Assembly (NCBI RefSeq): GCF_000211815.1
Contig: NZ_GL890956.1
Location: 1-64,000, forward strand
Length of the DNA: 64,000 nt
Reading direction: 5' to 3'
Origin: Moorena producens 3L
Lineage (GTDB): Bacteria > Cyanobacteriota > Cyanobacteriia > Cyanobacteriales > Coleofasciculaceae
Each line of letters opens with the position of its first letter. Position 1 is the stretch's first letter. Positions 43,469 to 51,939 of this stretch are shown here, in pieces. The position numbers and the translations under genes are program-made. The notes under the pieces are model-generated. The model ran no database searches and was not told the DNA's origin. It saw only the letters and a list, made by a program, of their open reading frames with translations.

Positions 43469-45649
43469 CTATTCCCGATTCCCGGTTCCCGATTCCCGAT
43501 TCCCGATTCCCGATTCCCGATTCCCGATTTCCTGTTCCCTCTTCTGTGCTTCCAATTCGCTATTTGCCCGCTCCCGTGCTTTGATAGCCTCTCGGTAGTT
43601 TGGCTGGTAGCGCACTGCTTTGTCATAAGCAGCGATCGCTTTTTTATACTTGTTGCGTTTAACTAATGCATTGCCTAGGCTATACCAGGCTTGGCTGTAG
43701 TCAGGTTTATAGTTAACTGCTTGTTGGTAAGATGCGATCGCATCCTTATAGCGTTCCAATTTATAGAAGGTATTGCCTCGACTGTACCAAGCTTGGTAAG
43801 GCTTGGATTTTAGTTTAATGGCTTTGTAGTAAGCTTCCAGGGCATCTTCATATCGCTGGACTTGATGGAGTGTCCAACCGCGACTGTACCAGGCTTGATA
43901 GGACTTAGGCTGGAGTTTAACGGCTTGGTCAAAGGACCCTAAGGCTTCTTGGTATTTCCCCAATTGATTTAAGGTATTGCCCCAGCTATACCAAGCTTGG
44001 TAGAAGTTGGGCTGGAATTGAACCGCTTGCTGATAAGACTTGGCTGCATCTTTATACTTTCGCAAATTGCTCAAGTCATTACCCCGCTGATACCAGGCTT
44101 CAGCGGAATTAGGTTTGTAGTCTAAGGCTCGGTCGTAGGATTCTACTGCTGCTTTATATCGGCGCAAATTATGTAATGCCCAGCCCCGTCGATACCAAGC
44201 TTGGTAAGAATCTGGTTTGAGTTTCAGGGCTTTGTCAAAGGATGCGATCGCATCAAAATAATTCTTGGACTTAACCTGAACATTACCAAGACTGATCCAA
44301 GCATCCAAGTCATTGGGCTGGAGTTCCAGGGCGCTATTAAAAGCTTTAATTGCTGCGTCATAACGCTCCAACTGCTCCAAGGTTTTACCCCTACCCTTCC
44401 AAGCTGCACTATAATCCGGCTCAATTTGAATCGCTTGGTCGTAAGCATTTAGAGCTTCTTCATAGTACTTTAGTGCAAACAAGGTCTTACCCTGACCTTG
44501 CCAAGCTGGAGCATATTCCCCTCGGATTTCCACAGCTCGATTATAAGCGTCTAGAGCCTGTTCATAGCGCTTCAATTCTAAAAAGGTTTCGCCCTGGTTA
44601 TACCAATCCGTAGCATTAGCTCCCCTGAATGTATGCACCATAAAAACCGTTGCTGCAAACCCCAATCCAATCACCCCGGTGTACAGTAACACTTGGTACG
44701 GTTTTAGTCTGAATCGTCGGGGTTTCGGGAGCAGCGGTTGTATAGATGAGGCAATTCCCAACATTAAAGTAGCGCCAGTTTTAGTAGTGTTAGGATTGGT
44801 GTTATTATTGCTATTTTTATTAGTAATTACAGTAGTTAGTGCTTGTAATGCTGAGGTAGCTGATTGGTAACGCTCTCGGAAATCATAGCACAGCATTTTA
44901 TCTAAAGTATCGGCTAATTCAGCACTTACTGATATCTGGTTATGCCAGCTAATTTCCGCTGTATTAGGGTCAAGGGGCAATTGGTGAGGACGTAAACCGG
45001 TTAAACCAACAATCCCGATCATCCCGACAGCATAGATATCACTGCTTAATTTCGGGTAACCATTGGCTTGTTCACTGGGTCGATAGCCAGGAGTACCAAT
45101 GGCAACGGTAAAGCCAGTGTTCCCCCCTTCTAGGATTTGGGTACTAACTTGTTTAACAGCACCGAAGTCAATCAGTACTAATTTGCCATCTGATTTACGC
45201 CGAAGGATGTTTTGAGGATTAATATCTCGGTGAATAATACGCCGTTGATGGACAAATTCTAAAACTTTCAGGATTTCCTGCAACAGGGAAATAATCTGAT
45301 CTTCATTCACCTGTTGTCCCGGTACAAGTTCCTGGCTGAGGTCTTCCCCTTCAATCAATTCCTGGACGAGATAGAATTCTTGATTTTCTTCAAAATACGC
45401 AAAAAGCTGGGGAATTTGGTCATGACTTCCCAACTGGTGTAGGATTTGGGCTTCTGTCTCAAACAGTCGCCTAGCCGTCTGCAATGTCAAGGGATCCGTG
45501 GCTACTGGCTTGAGCTGCTTAACCACACACTGATTCTCACCAGGCAAGTGTTGGTCTTCAGCTACGAAAGTCTGACCAAATCCACCTTGTCCCAGTTGAC
45601 GAATAATTTTATAGCGTCCACCGATCGTTTGTCCAAGACCCAAGTTCAT
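43469..45649 (-). CDS. Serine/threonine protein kinase with TPR repeats
   Basis: A 726-aa Hanks-type kinase from ATG 45649 (MNLGLGQTIGGRYKIIRQLG). Residues ~12-280 form the kinase domain: glycine loop GQGGFGQTF, catalytic Lys in VVKQLKP (K44), HRDINPQN (D142, with Asn at the usual HRDxK lysine position) and DFGAVKQ. A single membrane helix (~325-345) precedes about ten TPR units of the YxAxxxYxxAIxxxP type, which would be on the far side or face partners. The last ~25 residues (GNRESGI repeats) are translated GATTCCC heptamers. Typical cyanobacterial STPK-TPR. Confidence 0.88.
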   Translation of the reverse strand: MNLGLGQTIGGRYKIIRQLGQGGFGQTFVAEDQHLPGENQCVVKQLKPVATDPLTLQTARRLFETEAQILHQLGSHDQIPQLFAYFEENQEFYLVQELIEGEDLSQELVPGQQVNEDQIISLLQEILKVLEFVHQRRIIHRDINPQNILRRKSDGKLVLIDFGAVKQVSTQILEGGNTGFTVAIGTPGYRPSEQANGYPKLSSDIYAVGMIGIVGLTGLRPHQLPLDPNTAEISWHNQISVSAELADTLDKMLCYDFRERYQSATSALQALTTVITNKNSNNNTNPNTTKTGATLMLGIASSIQPLLPKPRRFRLKPYQVLLYTGVIGLGFAATVFMVHTFRGANATDWYNQGETFLELKRYEQALDAYNRAVEIRGEYAPAWQGQGKTLFALKYYEEALNAYDQAIQIEPDYSAAWKGRGKTLEQLERYDAAIKAFNSALELQPNDLDAWISLGNVQVKSKNYFDAIASFDKALKLKPDSYQAWYRRGWALHNLRRYKAAVESYDRALDYKPNSAEAWYQRGNDLSNLRKYKDAAKSYQQAVQFQPNFYQAWYSWGNTLNQLGKYQEALGSFDQAVKLQPKSYQAWYSRGWTLHQVQRYEDALEAYYKAIKLKSKPYQAWYSRGNTFYKLERYKDAIASYQQAVNYKPDYSQAWYSLGNALVKRNKYKKAIAAYDKAVRYQPNYREAIKARERANSELEAQKREQEIGNRESGIGNRESGTGNRE

Positions 45650-45887
45650 GCAACTTCTACTGCTCCGGGAAAACCTCACCACCTGTTAAAGGAGGTAGAT
45701 CACTAGGTATAGCGCTATGCGCAAGGCAAAAGGCAAAAGGCAAAAGGCAACAGTTAACTACAAGAGCTTTTCACTTTGTACCAATGTCTTAACCTTAATG
45801 CGTACTGCTATATAGTGCTACCAATCATAGTATACAAAAGCCTTCAATAGTGATCGGAACATTATCCCTGGGAGAGGGAAGTAGTGC

Positions 45888-45969
45888 GTAGGGTGCGTTA
45901 GGGGCGGGCTTGCCATGATGTTCAACCCCTAGAGCCAGTTTTGGGACAGCCGCACCGTAACGCACCACC
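45888..45969. repeat. TGCGTTA palindromic element
   Basis: GTAGGGTGCGTTAGGGGCGGGCT to GCCGCACCGTAACGCACCACC; 82 bp. Confidence 0.82.
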
Positions 45970-46063
45970 AAGTAGAATGGGCGAATGTAAAATATTAAAA
46001 TTGCCGAATATCCTAGAGCGAAATTTTTAGCACAGAAAAATAATTAATTGAGCAATAGATAAA

Positions 46064-46186
46064 CTATAGAAATTCTCTATGCCATCAGGTACAAATGGAT
46101 CCCCCTAAATCCCCCGAGCGAGCAATCCCTCGCTCGGGGGACTTTGAGCTTGAGAAGCGTACCTCATAAATCCTAGAAACGCTATA
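46064..46186. repeat. TATAGC-bounded MITE-like element, inverted copy with distinct core
   Basis: Reading the minus strand, it begins TATAGCGTTTCTAGG and runs through GAGGTACGCTT as in the copies at 6200 and 53829. The central hairpin differs: CCCCCGAGCGAG and CTCGCTCGGGGG replace CCCCCTTATTAAGGGGG. Different cores between shared ends suggest modular exchange. Confidence 0.65.
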
Positions 46187-46211
46187 ATTACCAAAATAGG
46201 AGGAATAAAAA

Positions 46212-46388
46212 ATGAAAGCAAAGACAATTAAGTGGGATGATATTCGCTCGCAAGTTCTAGCAAATCCAGAGGTAAAAGCCGAGTATGAAGCTCTAGAATT
46301 TGAGTTTAATATTGCTAGTCAGGTTATTGCCCAGTCAGAAGTCAGAAGTCAGAAGTCAGAAGTCATAACTTCCAATTCTAAATTCTAA
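46212..46388 (+). pseudogene. Truncated HigA-like antitoxin, cut by heptamer repeats
   Basis: The frame MKAKTIKWDDIRSQVLANPE then VKAEYEALEFEFNIASQVI is the normal start of XRE/HigA-type antitoxins found downstream of HigB toxins. Exactly where the helix-turn-helix (EARxxAGLSQ) should begin, the DNA becomes GTCAGAA heptamers and then AAATTCT heptamers, giving a false tail and stop. An AGGAGG-like site and promoter-type DNA precede it. No HigB is nearby. Protein of 58 aa at most; not a functional repressor. Confidence 0.75.
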
Positions 46389-48400
46389 ATTCTAAATTCT
46401 AAATTCTCAGGCTCCATCTCGGCAAAATGTTCCATCAACATCCGGTGGATAAAGATGTAGCCTCCTCCTACTTTTTGTAAGAAGATGCGATCGGCGGCAT
46501 AGTCCAGAAAGCGGGCATAGTTCCAAGGGATGTATTTGTTGAAGTAGAGGGCAAGGCGGAGGCTGAAGTGGTGGATGCAGGCTTGACCACCATTCTTCAG
46601 CCCAACCATCAGCCCGATTATCAGCCCGATTATCAGCCCTTCGATCAGCCCGACCTTCAGCCCGACCATCAGCCCTCTTATCAGCCCTGTCCCCAGCCCT
46701 CCTATCAGCCCGACGATCAGCCCTCCTATCAGCCAAAACATCAGCCCTCCCATCAGACATACAGTTATAGCATTACGAGCTGATTTCCAAATTCCTTGAT
46801 TTGGACTTGTTTTTATTTCAATTTCTGAACTCTCCAGCCCTTCGATCAGCCCTCCCATCAGCCCTCCCATCAGCACTACCGTCAGCCCTGCCATCAGCCC
46901 TGCCATCAGCCCTCCTTTCAGCCCGAAGTTCAGCCAAAACATCAGTCCTACCATCGACCCGACAATCAGCCCGACAATCAGTCCGACAATCCGCCCTCCC
47001 ATCAGCCGGTTAATCTCCCAGTTAATCAAGATTTTTTTCCAATTAATATCAAGTCTTTCAACTGTTTTGATTTCTTCCGTTGCCTTTTTATCAAGCCCGA
47101 GCATCAGCCCTGCCATCAGCCAGACTATCAGCCAGACTATCAGCCCTGCCATCAGCCCTGCCATCAGCCCTACCATCAGCCCTGCCATCAGCCCGAACAT
47201 CAACCTATAAATTCGTTTTTGCTTTCTATTTACTAACCAAGATGGCTGCATTTTTTCAATTAAAAATATCGTTTGTGATTCCTCAACCATCCTCTGAGCC
47301 AGCCAAATTAGCCAGTACTTTACTTGCGCATTCTCATATCGTTGATTAGTTTTACGACGCTTAAACATTTTCTTGATATATGCATCAAAAAGCTGCTTAC
47401 GCCGTTCCTCCACTACGTCAGTTCTAGGCAAATCCTCAACTGCTACTCCCTGATAAGCTAGGGTCATAATATTGAGCATCAAGGGCGACTGGGCTAATTC
47501 TTGTAATACTTTATCCTTTGCAATTAATGTCCTCAAACCTATTAAATCAGCACCGACACTATCCAAGTAATGGCCAACTTGTTTTGAAGTCAGCAATCTT
47601 ATACAAACTGCTTGCTGAAAATTCAAACGGTTGGATAGGGCTTCATAGTCTTTAATCCGACTACAGACTACCAGCTCGACACCAGAATTCTGCTTAAATT
47701 CGTTTAACTGGGTGATACAATCGTCTCGATAGTCTGACTTTACTTCATCCAAACCGTCAAGCAATGGTAGTAGTTGCTGTTGCGTTACTAAAGCTTCTCC
47801 AATTTTCTTGGTAACATCATACTTACTATTTAGTTCATCTACTAACCAATCGGCTATCGTCTGCCGTTTCTTTGCCCAAGACGAGAGGTTAAAGACTACG
47901 GGAATTAGCTGATTAGTGTCTTGTTCAGCACGAGCGATTAAATTCCGGGCAAGTTCAAGTAGTGTTGTAGTTTTTCCTGACCCTGGTTCTCCTAAAATTA
48001 GTAAGGTTGCTCCTGTCCCAATTTTGTCAAAAAAATCAATTACTTTAGTCCCTTCGCGGAGGGGTTGAGGTGAGTCGTCACCGATTTCGTGAATTTCGCT
48101 CCAAGGATTAGTAATGGCATCTGGTCTCTCCTCTAATCCCAATTCAATCATTACCTGGTGATAGAGGGATTTTTCCAGAACGCCTTTGACCCAAAAGTTT
48201 TTGACTTTAGTGAGTAATGCCTGACGGTTGCGGTATTCTTGACGAGTTAATTGGGTTCCTGGCGGATTGACAACAACATTATAATTATTGATCTTAGCGC
48301 CAATTTGATCAGCATTGACTGTATCAGCACGAACAAAACCACCCTCACACTGGGAATTCCTTAGGTCATTGTTAGAGACTTTTTTTTGCTCTTCAGACAT
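46385..48400 (-). CDS. NACHT NTPase with glycine-leucine-methionine membrane repeats
   Basis: A 671-aa protein. N-terminal ~60 residues hold GGFVRADTVNADQIGAKINN, a motif shared with the small neighbour. Residues ~130-330 are a NACHT-type STAND NTPase: Walker A GEPGSGKT (137-144), Walker B LLDGLDEV (213-220), CSRIKDY sensor-like. Then come three blocks (about 400-436, 467-522, 547-602) of GLMxGLMx/GLIxGLIx repeats of four-residue period, then GGGYIFIHRMLMEHFAEMEP. The repeats could form glycine-packed membrane helices or a pore. It is an NLR-like protein; defence or signalling is inferred. Confidence 0.8.
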   Translation of the reverse strand: MSEEQKKVSNNDLRNSQCEGGFVRADTVNADQIGAKINNYNVVVNPPGTQLTRQEYRNRQALLTKVKNFWVKGVLEKSLYHQVMIELGLEERPDAITNPWSEIHEIGDDSPQPLREGTKVIDFFDKIGTGATLLILGEPGSGKTTTLLELARNLIARAEQDTNQLIPVVFNLSSWAKKRQTIADWLVDELNSKYDVTKKIGEALVTQQQLLPLLDGLDEVKSDYRDDCITQLNEFKQNSGVELVVCSRIKDYEALSNRLNFQQAVCIRLLTSKQVGHYLDSVGADLIGLRTLIAKDKVLQELAQSPLMLNIMTLAYQGVAVEDLPRTDVVEERRKQLFDAYIKKMFKRRKTNQRYENAQVKYWLIWLAQRMVEESQTIFLIEKMQPSWLVNRKQKRIYRLMFGLMAGLMVGLMAGLMAGLIVWLIVWLMAGLMLGLDKKATEEIKTVERLDINWKKILINWEINRLMGGRIVGLIVGLIVGSMVGLMFWLNFGLKGGLMAGLMAGLTVVLMGGLMGGLIEGLESSEIEIKTSPNQGIWKSARNAITVCLMGGLMFWLIGGLIVGLIGGLGTGLIRGLMVGLKVGLIEGLIIGLIIGLMVGLKNGGQACIHHFSLRLALYFNKYIPWNYARFLDYAADRIFLQKVGGGYIFIHRMLMEHFAEMEPENLEFRI

Positions 48401-48422
48401 GGGTATCTACCAATACTGCCGG

Positions 48423-48818
48423 TTACTCAGCTTCCGCCTCAATCCAACCTTTAACCATTTCAATGGGAATACCAATCGGGGCAAACAACACCTTCAGGGC
48501 TTCGATTCCGCCTTCTTTTAGGGCATTACTTAGCCTGGCCTTGAATGTTGGGTTTTGCTTAATTTCTTGTTGCAGAGTTACAGCTAAAGCACTCTGTTTT
48601 TCGATTGCCGTTGCATTGGGATAACTCTGGTCTAGTTGCTGCAAAAGCTTTTGAATTTCTGCTGCTGCATTTGCTAGGTTTTGTTTTTGCTCTGGAGCAT
48701 AATTATTGATCTCGGCACCTATCTGATTTGCATAAACATTATTAGCATTTACTAATCCACCAGAAATTTTGATTTGTTTAAGGTCATTTGGAGTAGATTT
48801 ATTAGAGTCTTCTGACAT
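48423..48818 (-). CDS. Small partner of the NACHT protein (QIGAxINNY motif)
   Basis: A 131-aa protein. Its N-terminus, GGLVNANNVYANQIGAEINN, matches the N-terminus of the NACHT protein. The middle is a charged helix with a Gln-rich stretch (AAAEIQKLLQQLDQSYPNAT), and the end a hydrophobic helix (EALKVLFAPIGIPIEMVKGW). It starts with AGGAGAT well placed before ATG, and ends 22 nt before the NACHT start, so both form one operon. It may be an adaptor or effector; its function is not known to me. Confidence 0.72.
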   Translation of the reverse strand: MSEDSNKSTPNDLKQIKISGGLVNANNVYANQIGAEINNYAPEQKQNLANAAAEIQKLLQQLDQSYPNATAIEKQSALAVTLQQEIKQNPTFKARLSNALKEGGIEALKVLFAPIGIPIEMVKGWIEAEAE

Positions 48819-49267
48819 GATATCTCCTGGATAATGAATGGTTTCAGTATAAAAGCTAGGAGGATGTAATGACTATATTGTTGTAATTAAATAAAATTAA
48901 TAGGCAAATTACTGGTAAAATTTACGTCGTGAAAGGATGTACTTTACTACCTTTTTATATTGCTTACTGGACGTACCAGTCTTGTTGATAGTTTAATTTA
49001 TAATTATAGCACCTCCCATCACCAATATCTGGTAGAAGAAGAGGATGCGTTTGCGTAGCGTGGCCCAAAGGCCAATCGCAAAACTCCAGCAACTGTGATC
49101 CCTGCTTCACTTCAGGTGCTAGAGCAGCGAATCCAGATTACTTAACAAAAATGTACATATCATGTTTTCCCCATAAGTTGATTTAGGGTGGGCAGTGCAG
49201 CAGTATTAAACTAAAAACTGCAATAGAATCGAATCGGCGGCATTGATCAAAAAAGGAAAACCAAGAT
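48819..49267. other. Intergenic region, no gene seen
   Basis: AT-rich promoter-like DNA upstream of the NACHT operon, then a GCGTAGCGTGGCCCAAAGGCC repeat (49050-49075). Flanking it, short coding-like pieces (LVEEEDA before and KTPATVIPASLQVLEQRIQI after, ending TAA at about 49143) may be the rest of one decayed gene interrupted by the repeat. Too weak to annotate. Confidence 0.4.
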
Positions 49268-50104
49268 ATGAAAGCCATAGGCTATAATCAGCCTGGACCA
49301 ATCACTGCACCAGAAGCGCTGATCGAATTTGAAACCGAAACACCGGAATTAGAGCCACACGACCTGTTGGTGGAGGTTCGGGGAATTTCGGTCAATCCTG
49401 TGGACGTGAAAGTGCGCGCCAAGATGGCACCGGAAAAGGGCACCAAGGTCATTGGGTATGATGCCGCAGGTGTTGTTCGACAAGTTGGCAGCGATGTCAG
49501 TAAATTTAAAGTTGGTGATGAAGTCTTTTATGCCGGTGATATCACTCGACCGGGCACCAACTCCGAGCTCCATGCCGTTGATGAGCGGATTGTTGGGAAA
49601 AAGCCGAAATCCCTGGGCTTTGCGGAAGCAGCTGGTTTTCCACTCACCTCCATTACTGCCTGGGAAATCCTGTTCGACTGCCTCGGGGTCAAAGAAGGAG
49701 AAGGCAAGGGCGAGAGTATACTGATTATCGGTGGTGCGGGAGGTGTTGGATCAATCCTGATTCAACTTGCCAAGAAACTCACCGGGTTGACCGCGATCGC
49801 CACTGCATCTCGTCCGGAAACCATCGAGTGGGTTCAAAAGATGGGTGCCGACCATGTGATCAATCACCGCCAGTCCCTTGTTGATCAAATCAAGGAATTG
49901 GGACTCGAACCCCGCTACGTTGCTTCCCTTTCAGGATCAGACGGACATTTTCCTGGCATCATCGAGCTGATTAAGCCTCGCGGTCATATCGCAATAATTG
50001 ATGACCCTCAGTCCCTAGACATCTCATTGATCAAAACCAAAGCCCTAAGCTTCAGCTGGGAGTTCATGTTTACTCGCTCGATGTATGAAGCTTCCACCGC
50101 CTGA
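49268..50104 (+). pseudogene. Zinc-type alcohol dehydrogenase-like (MDR) gene truncated by IS200/IS605
   Basis: A 278-aa frame of the medium-chain dehydrogenase/reductase family: MKAIGYNQPGPITAPEALIE, GYDAAGVVRQVGSDV and the Rossmann motif GGAGGVGSILIQLAKKL are good. Homologues of the zinc-type alcohol dehydrogenase-like group are about 335-340 aa. The last family-like residues are FMFTRSM, after which the IS605-type right end adds YEASTA and a stop formed by the hairpin (50094-50116). About 60 C-terminal residues are missing and no continuation is seen after the IS. Function is probably lost or altered. Confidence 0.82.
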
Positions 50105-50116
50105 ACGAGGCGGTGG
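50094..50116. other. IS605 right-end hairpin
   Basis: A perfect inverted repeat, stem 9 bp and loop 5 nt, just beyond the tnpB stop. It provides the stop codon of the truncated dehydrogenase on the plus strand. In known IS605 elements an omega-RNA reads through the tnpB end into this area; that would be on the minus strand at about 50090-50250. Confidence 0.75.
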
Positions 50117-50120
50117 TGTC

Positions 50121-51467
50121 TTATGCTAATTTGGAGTTATCCCTAACCCACAACTCACACAAGGAAGCCCAGCTTCTAGGCGGTCGTCCAGATCTTTTGC
50201 TGGAACGACCCTCACCGTCATTTCTGCGAGTGAGTTTAATTACGCCTCTAGCACCGATGTTGTAAGCTCCGTTTAAGTCGGCATTAAATCGCTTACCTGA
50301 AGGAAAGGTTGTTAGGGCATAATTCCTTGAATTACGTTTAACCGTACCAGATCCATCATAGGCCAGCTTTGAAGTGTAAGCCGCCACGACTTCCACGACT
50401 TTACCCCCCAATTCAGTCCATTTCATTTCCGTAAAATCACGAATTTTTGCTTTGAGCCAACCGTGGAATCTTTGCCTTAGGTTAGACCGCTTTCGTCCAC
50501 CCTTCGGCTTCCATCCTTTAAGATTCTCAAATACGATCGCTTCCGAGTTGAATTTCTCAGCAATCTCGACAATTCGCTTAGAAACTATGTGGCTGATTTG
50601 GTTGTTGATTCTTTGGCATTTTTTATAGGTTTTAGAACAGAAAGCCTTGTGAAGTTTCCCGCCTTTTCCCATAGTTTTAGATGCTCGTACAGATACGGAC
50701 TTTAGTCGTTTGTCCCTACGGTCTATGTCTCTTCCTGGGTGAATAAATTCACGGTGGATTACAGTGCCGGTCTGGGTTACGACTGCTATTGTTGCGGTAG
50801 TGTTGATACCTAAATCTACCGCAGTAACGTTAGCTTCTGGTTTGCGCTTTTCTGGCTTGCAATTGAACGGAACAGACAGATGACAGTACCTATCATTGAA
50901 GATCAACGCAGGAGACATCATTTTGTTAGTCGCACAGGCGTGGCGTTCTCTTAAACCGGTAATCTGAACTTTAGTCCAGATCCAGTTCTTGCCATTAAAA
51001 ACTTTAATTTCTACTTGGTTAAAACCATGTAATTTATAGCATTGACCTTTATACAAAGAGGGATAACAACCAGTGTCTGCGTTTAGTTTTGGAGGTTTGG
51101 CATCTTTCCTTTTTCTCGAACCTGATTGCCATTCCTGGTAACGGGTCACAAAGCTACTAACTTGACCAGCAGAGAATGCGATCGCCGATCTACGGTAGTA
51201 GCTGGGGAATTTGTAAAAAGCTTGATTGAACTGAGGGTATTTTATACTGGGGCGTTTAGCCGTCTGATGCATTAACTTCTCGACAGCAGGAGTCAAGTGA
51301 TCTGCCGTTAAGGTACCTAATTCCCCCCAGTGGGTATAGATGATTCCAACCAAATATCTGCAAGCACGACGATAGACTTTAACCGTTTCCCTAAACAGTA
51401 AACGTTGTTCTGCGGTCGGGTTAAGCCTCCATTTGTCAGTGCGAATGATCTTGGTTGGTGTCTTCAC
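50121..51467 (-). CDS. tnpB: TnpB (RNA-guided nuclease family) without zinc-finger cysteines
   Basis: A 448-aa TnpB/OrfB protein. The split RuvC nuclease is intact: AVDLGIN (D218), IVFENLKG (E314) and FNADLNGAYNI (D397). In most TnpBs a four-cysteine zinc finger lies between motifs II and III, TSxxCxxCG and CxxC; here the region reads YTSKLAYDGSG and YALTTFPSGKRF, and there is no cysteine between residues 285 and 436. The N-terminus MKTPTKIIRTDKWRLNPTAE is typical. Known TnpBs are guided by RNA from the element's right end to cut the empty donor site. Likely active by RuvC residues; unproven. Confidence 0.87.
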   Translation of the reverse strand: MKTPTKIIRTDKWRLNPTAEQRLLFRETVKVYRRACRYLVGIIYTHWGELGTLTADHLTPAVEKLMHQTAKRPSIKYPQFNQAFYKFPSYYRRSAIAFSAGQVSSFVTRYQEWQSGSRKRKDAKPPKLNADTGCYPSLYKGQCYKLHGFNQVEIKVFNGKNWIWTKVQITGLRERHACATNKMMSPALIFNDRYCHLSVPFNCKPEKRKPEANVTAVDLGINTTATIAVVTQTGTVIHREFIHPGRDIDRRDKRLKSVSVRASKTMGKGGKLHKAFCSKTYKKCQRINNQISHIVSKRIVEIAEKFNSEAIVFENLKGWKPKGGRKRSNLRQRFHGWLKAKIRDFTEMKWTELGGKVVEVVAAYTSKLAYDGSGTVKRNSRNYALTTFPSGKRFNADLNGAYNIGARGVIKLTRRNDGEGRSSKRSGRPPRSWASLCELWVRDNSKLA

Positions 51468-51519
51468 GTCCTCACCTAAACTGCTAACATGTCACTATCT
51501 TAACCTATAGTGTTTTAAC

Positions 51520-51939
51520 ATGTCAACTACCATGCGTTCTTTCGCACATACAGTTTCGCTAATAAAGATTCATATAGTGTTTGTGACAAAGTACCGCCAC
51601 CCAGTGATCACTGGGGATATAGAAGAGGATATCAAAGACTTAGTCAAAAGCATTTGCGACAAAAATGACTGCATCCTTGAAGATGCCAAGGCAGACCTGG
51701 GGACAAACGACCATATTCATCTTTTAATCGACTTAGCTCCCAAGGTATCAATTTCTAAACTCTGTAATACCCTCAAGACAGTAACCAGTAGAGAAATTAG
51801 AAAAAGGTACGCAAAAGAATTGGCTCCCTATTACTGGAGGCCAGTTTTCTGGAAAAGAGGTTTTAGTGCTGTATCCTGTGGAGGTGCTCCTCTTACTGTA
51901 CTGAAGCAATATATAGAAAACCAGGGTTATGACGACTGA
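51520..51939 (+). CDS. tnpA: IS200-family Y1 transposase TnpA
   Basis: A 139-aa HUH single-strand transposase. The HUH pair is HIHLL (H65, H67) and the catalytic tyrosine is in VLKQYIENQG (Y131). KIHIVFVTKYRHPVI is the family's start. Length is normal and no lesion is visible, so the element may still be mobile. It is separated by 52 nt from the divergent tnpB. Confidence 0.9.
   Translation: MSTTMRSFAHTVSLIKIHIVFVTKYRHPVITGDIEEDIKDLVKSICDKNDCILEDAKADLGTNDHIHLLIDLAPKVSISKLCNTLKTVTSREIRKRYAKELAPYYWRPVFWKRGFSAVSCGGAPLTVLKQYIENQGYDD

Larger units (their letters stand above)
45650..46211. other. Intergenic region with three repeat types
   Basis: No gene is supported before the antitoxin remnant at 46212. 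CAAAAGG heptamers lie at 45723-45752, a TGCGTTA palindrome at 45888-45969 and an inverted TATAGC-bounded element at 46064-46186. Confidence 0.7.

Noticed and set aside
46568..47349. Plus-strand frames rich in QPSYQP and SALPSALP
   Set aside because: Shadows of the 12-bp repeats in the NACHT gene on the other strand.
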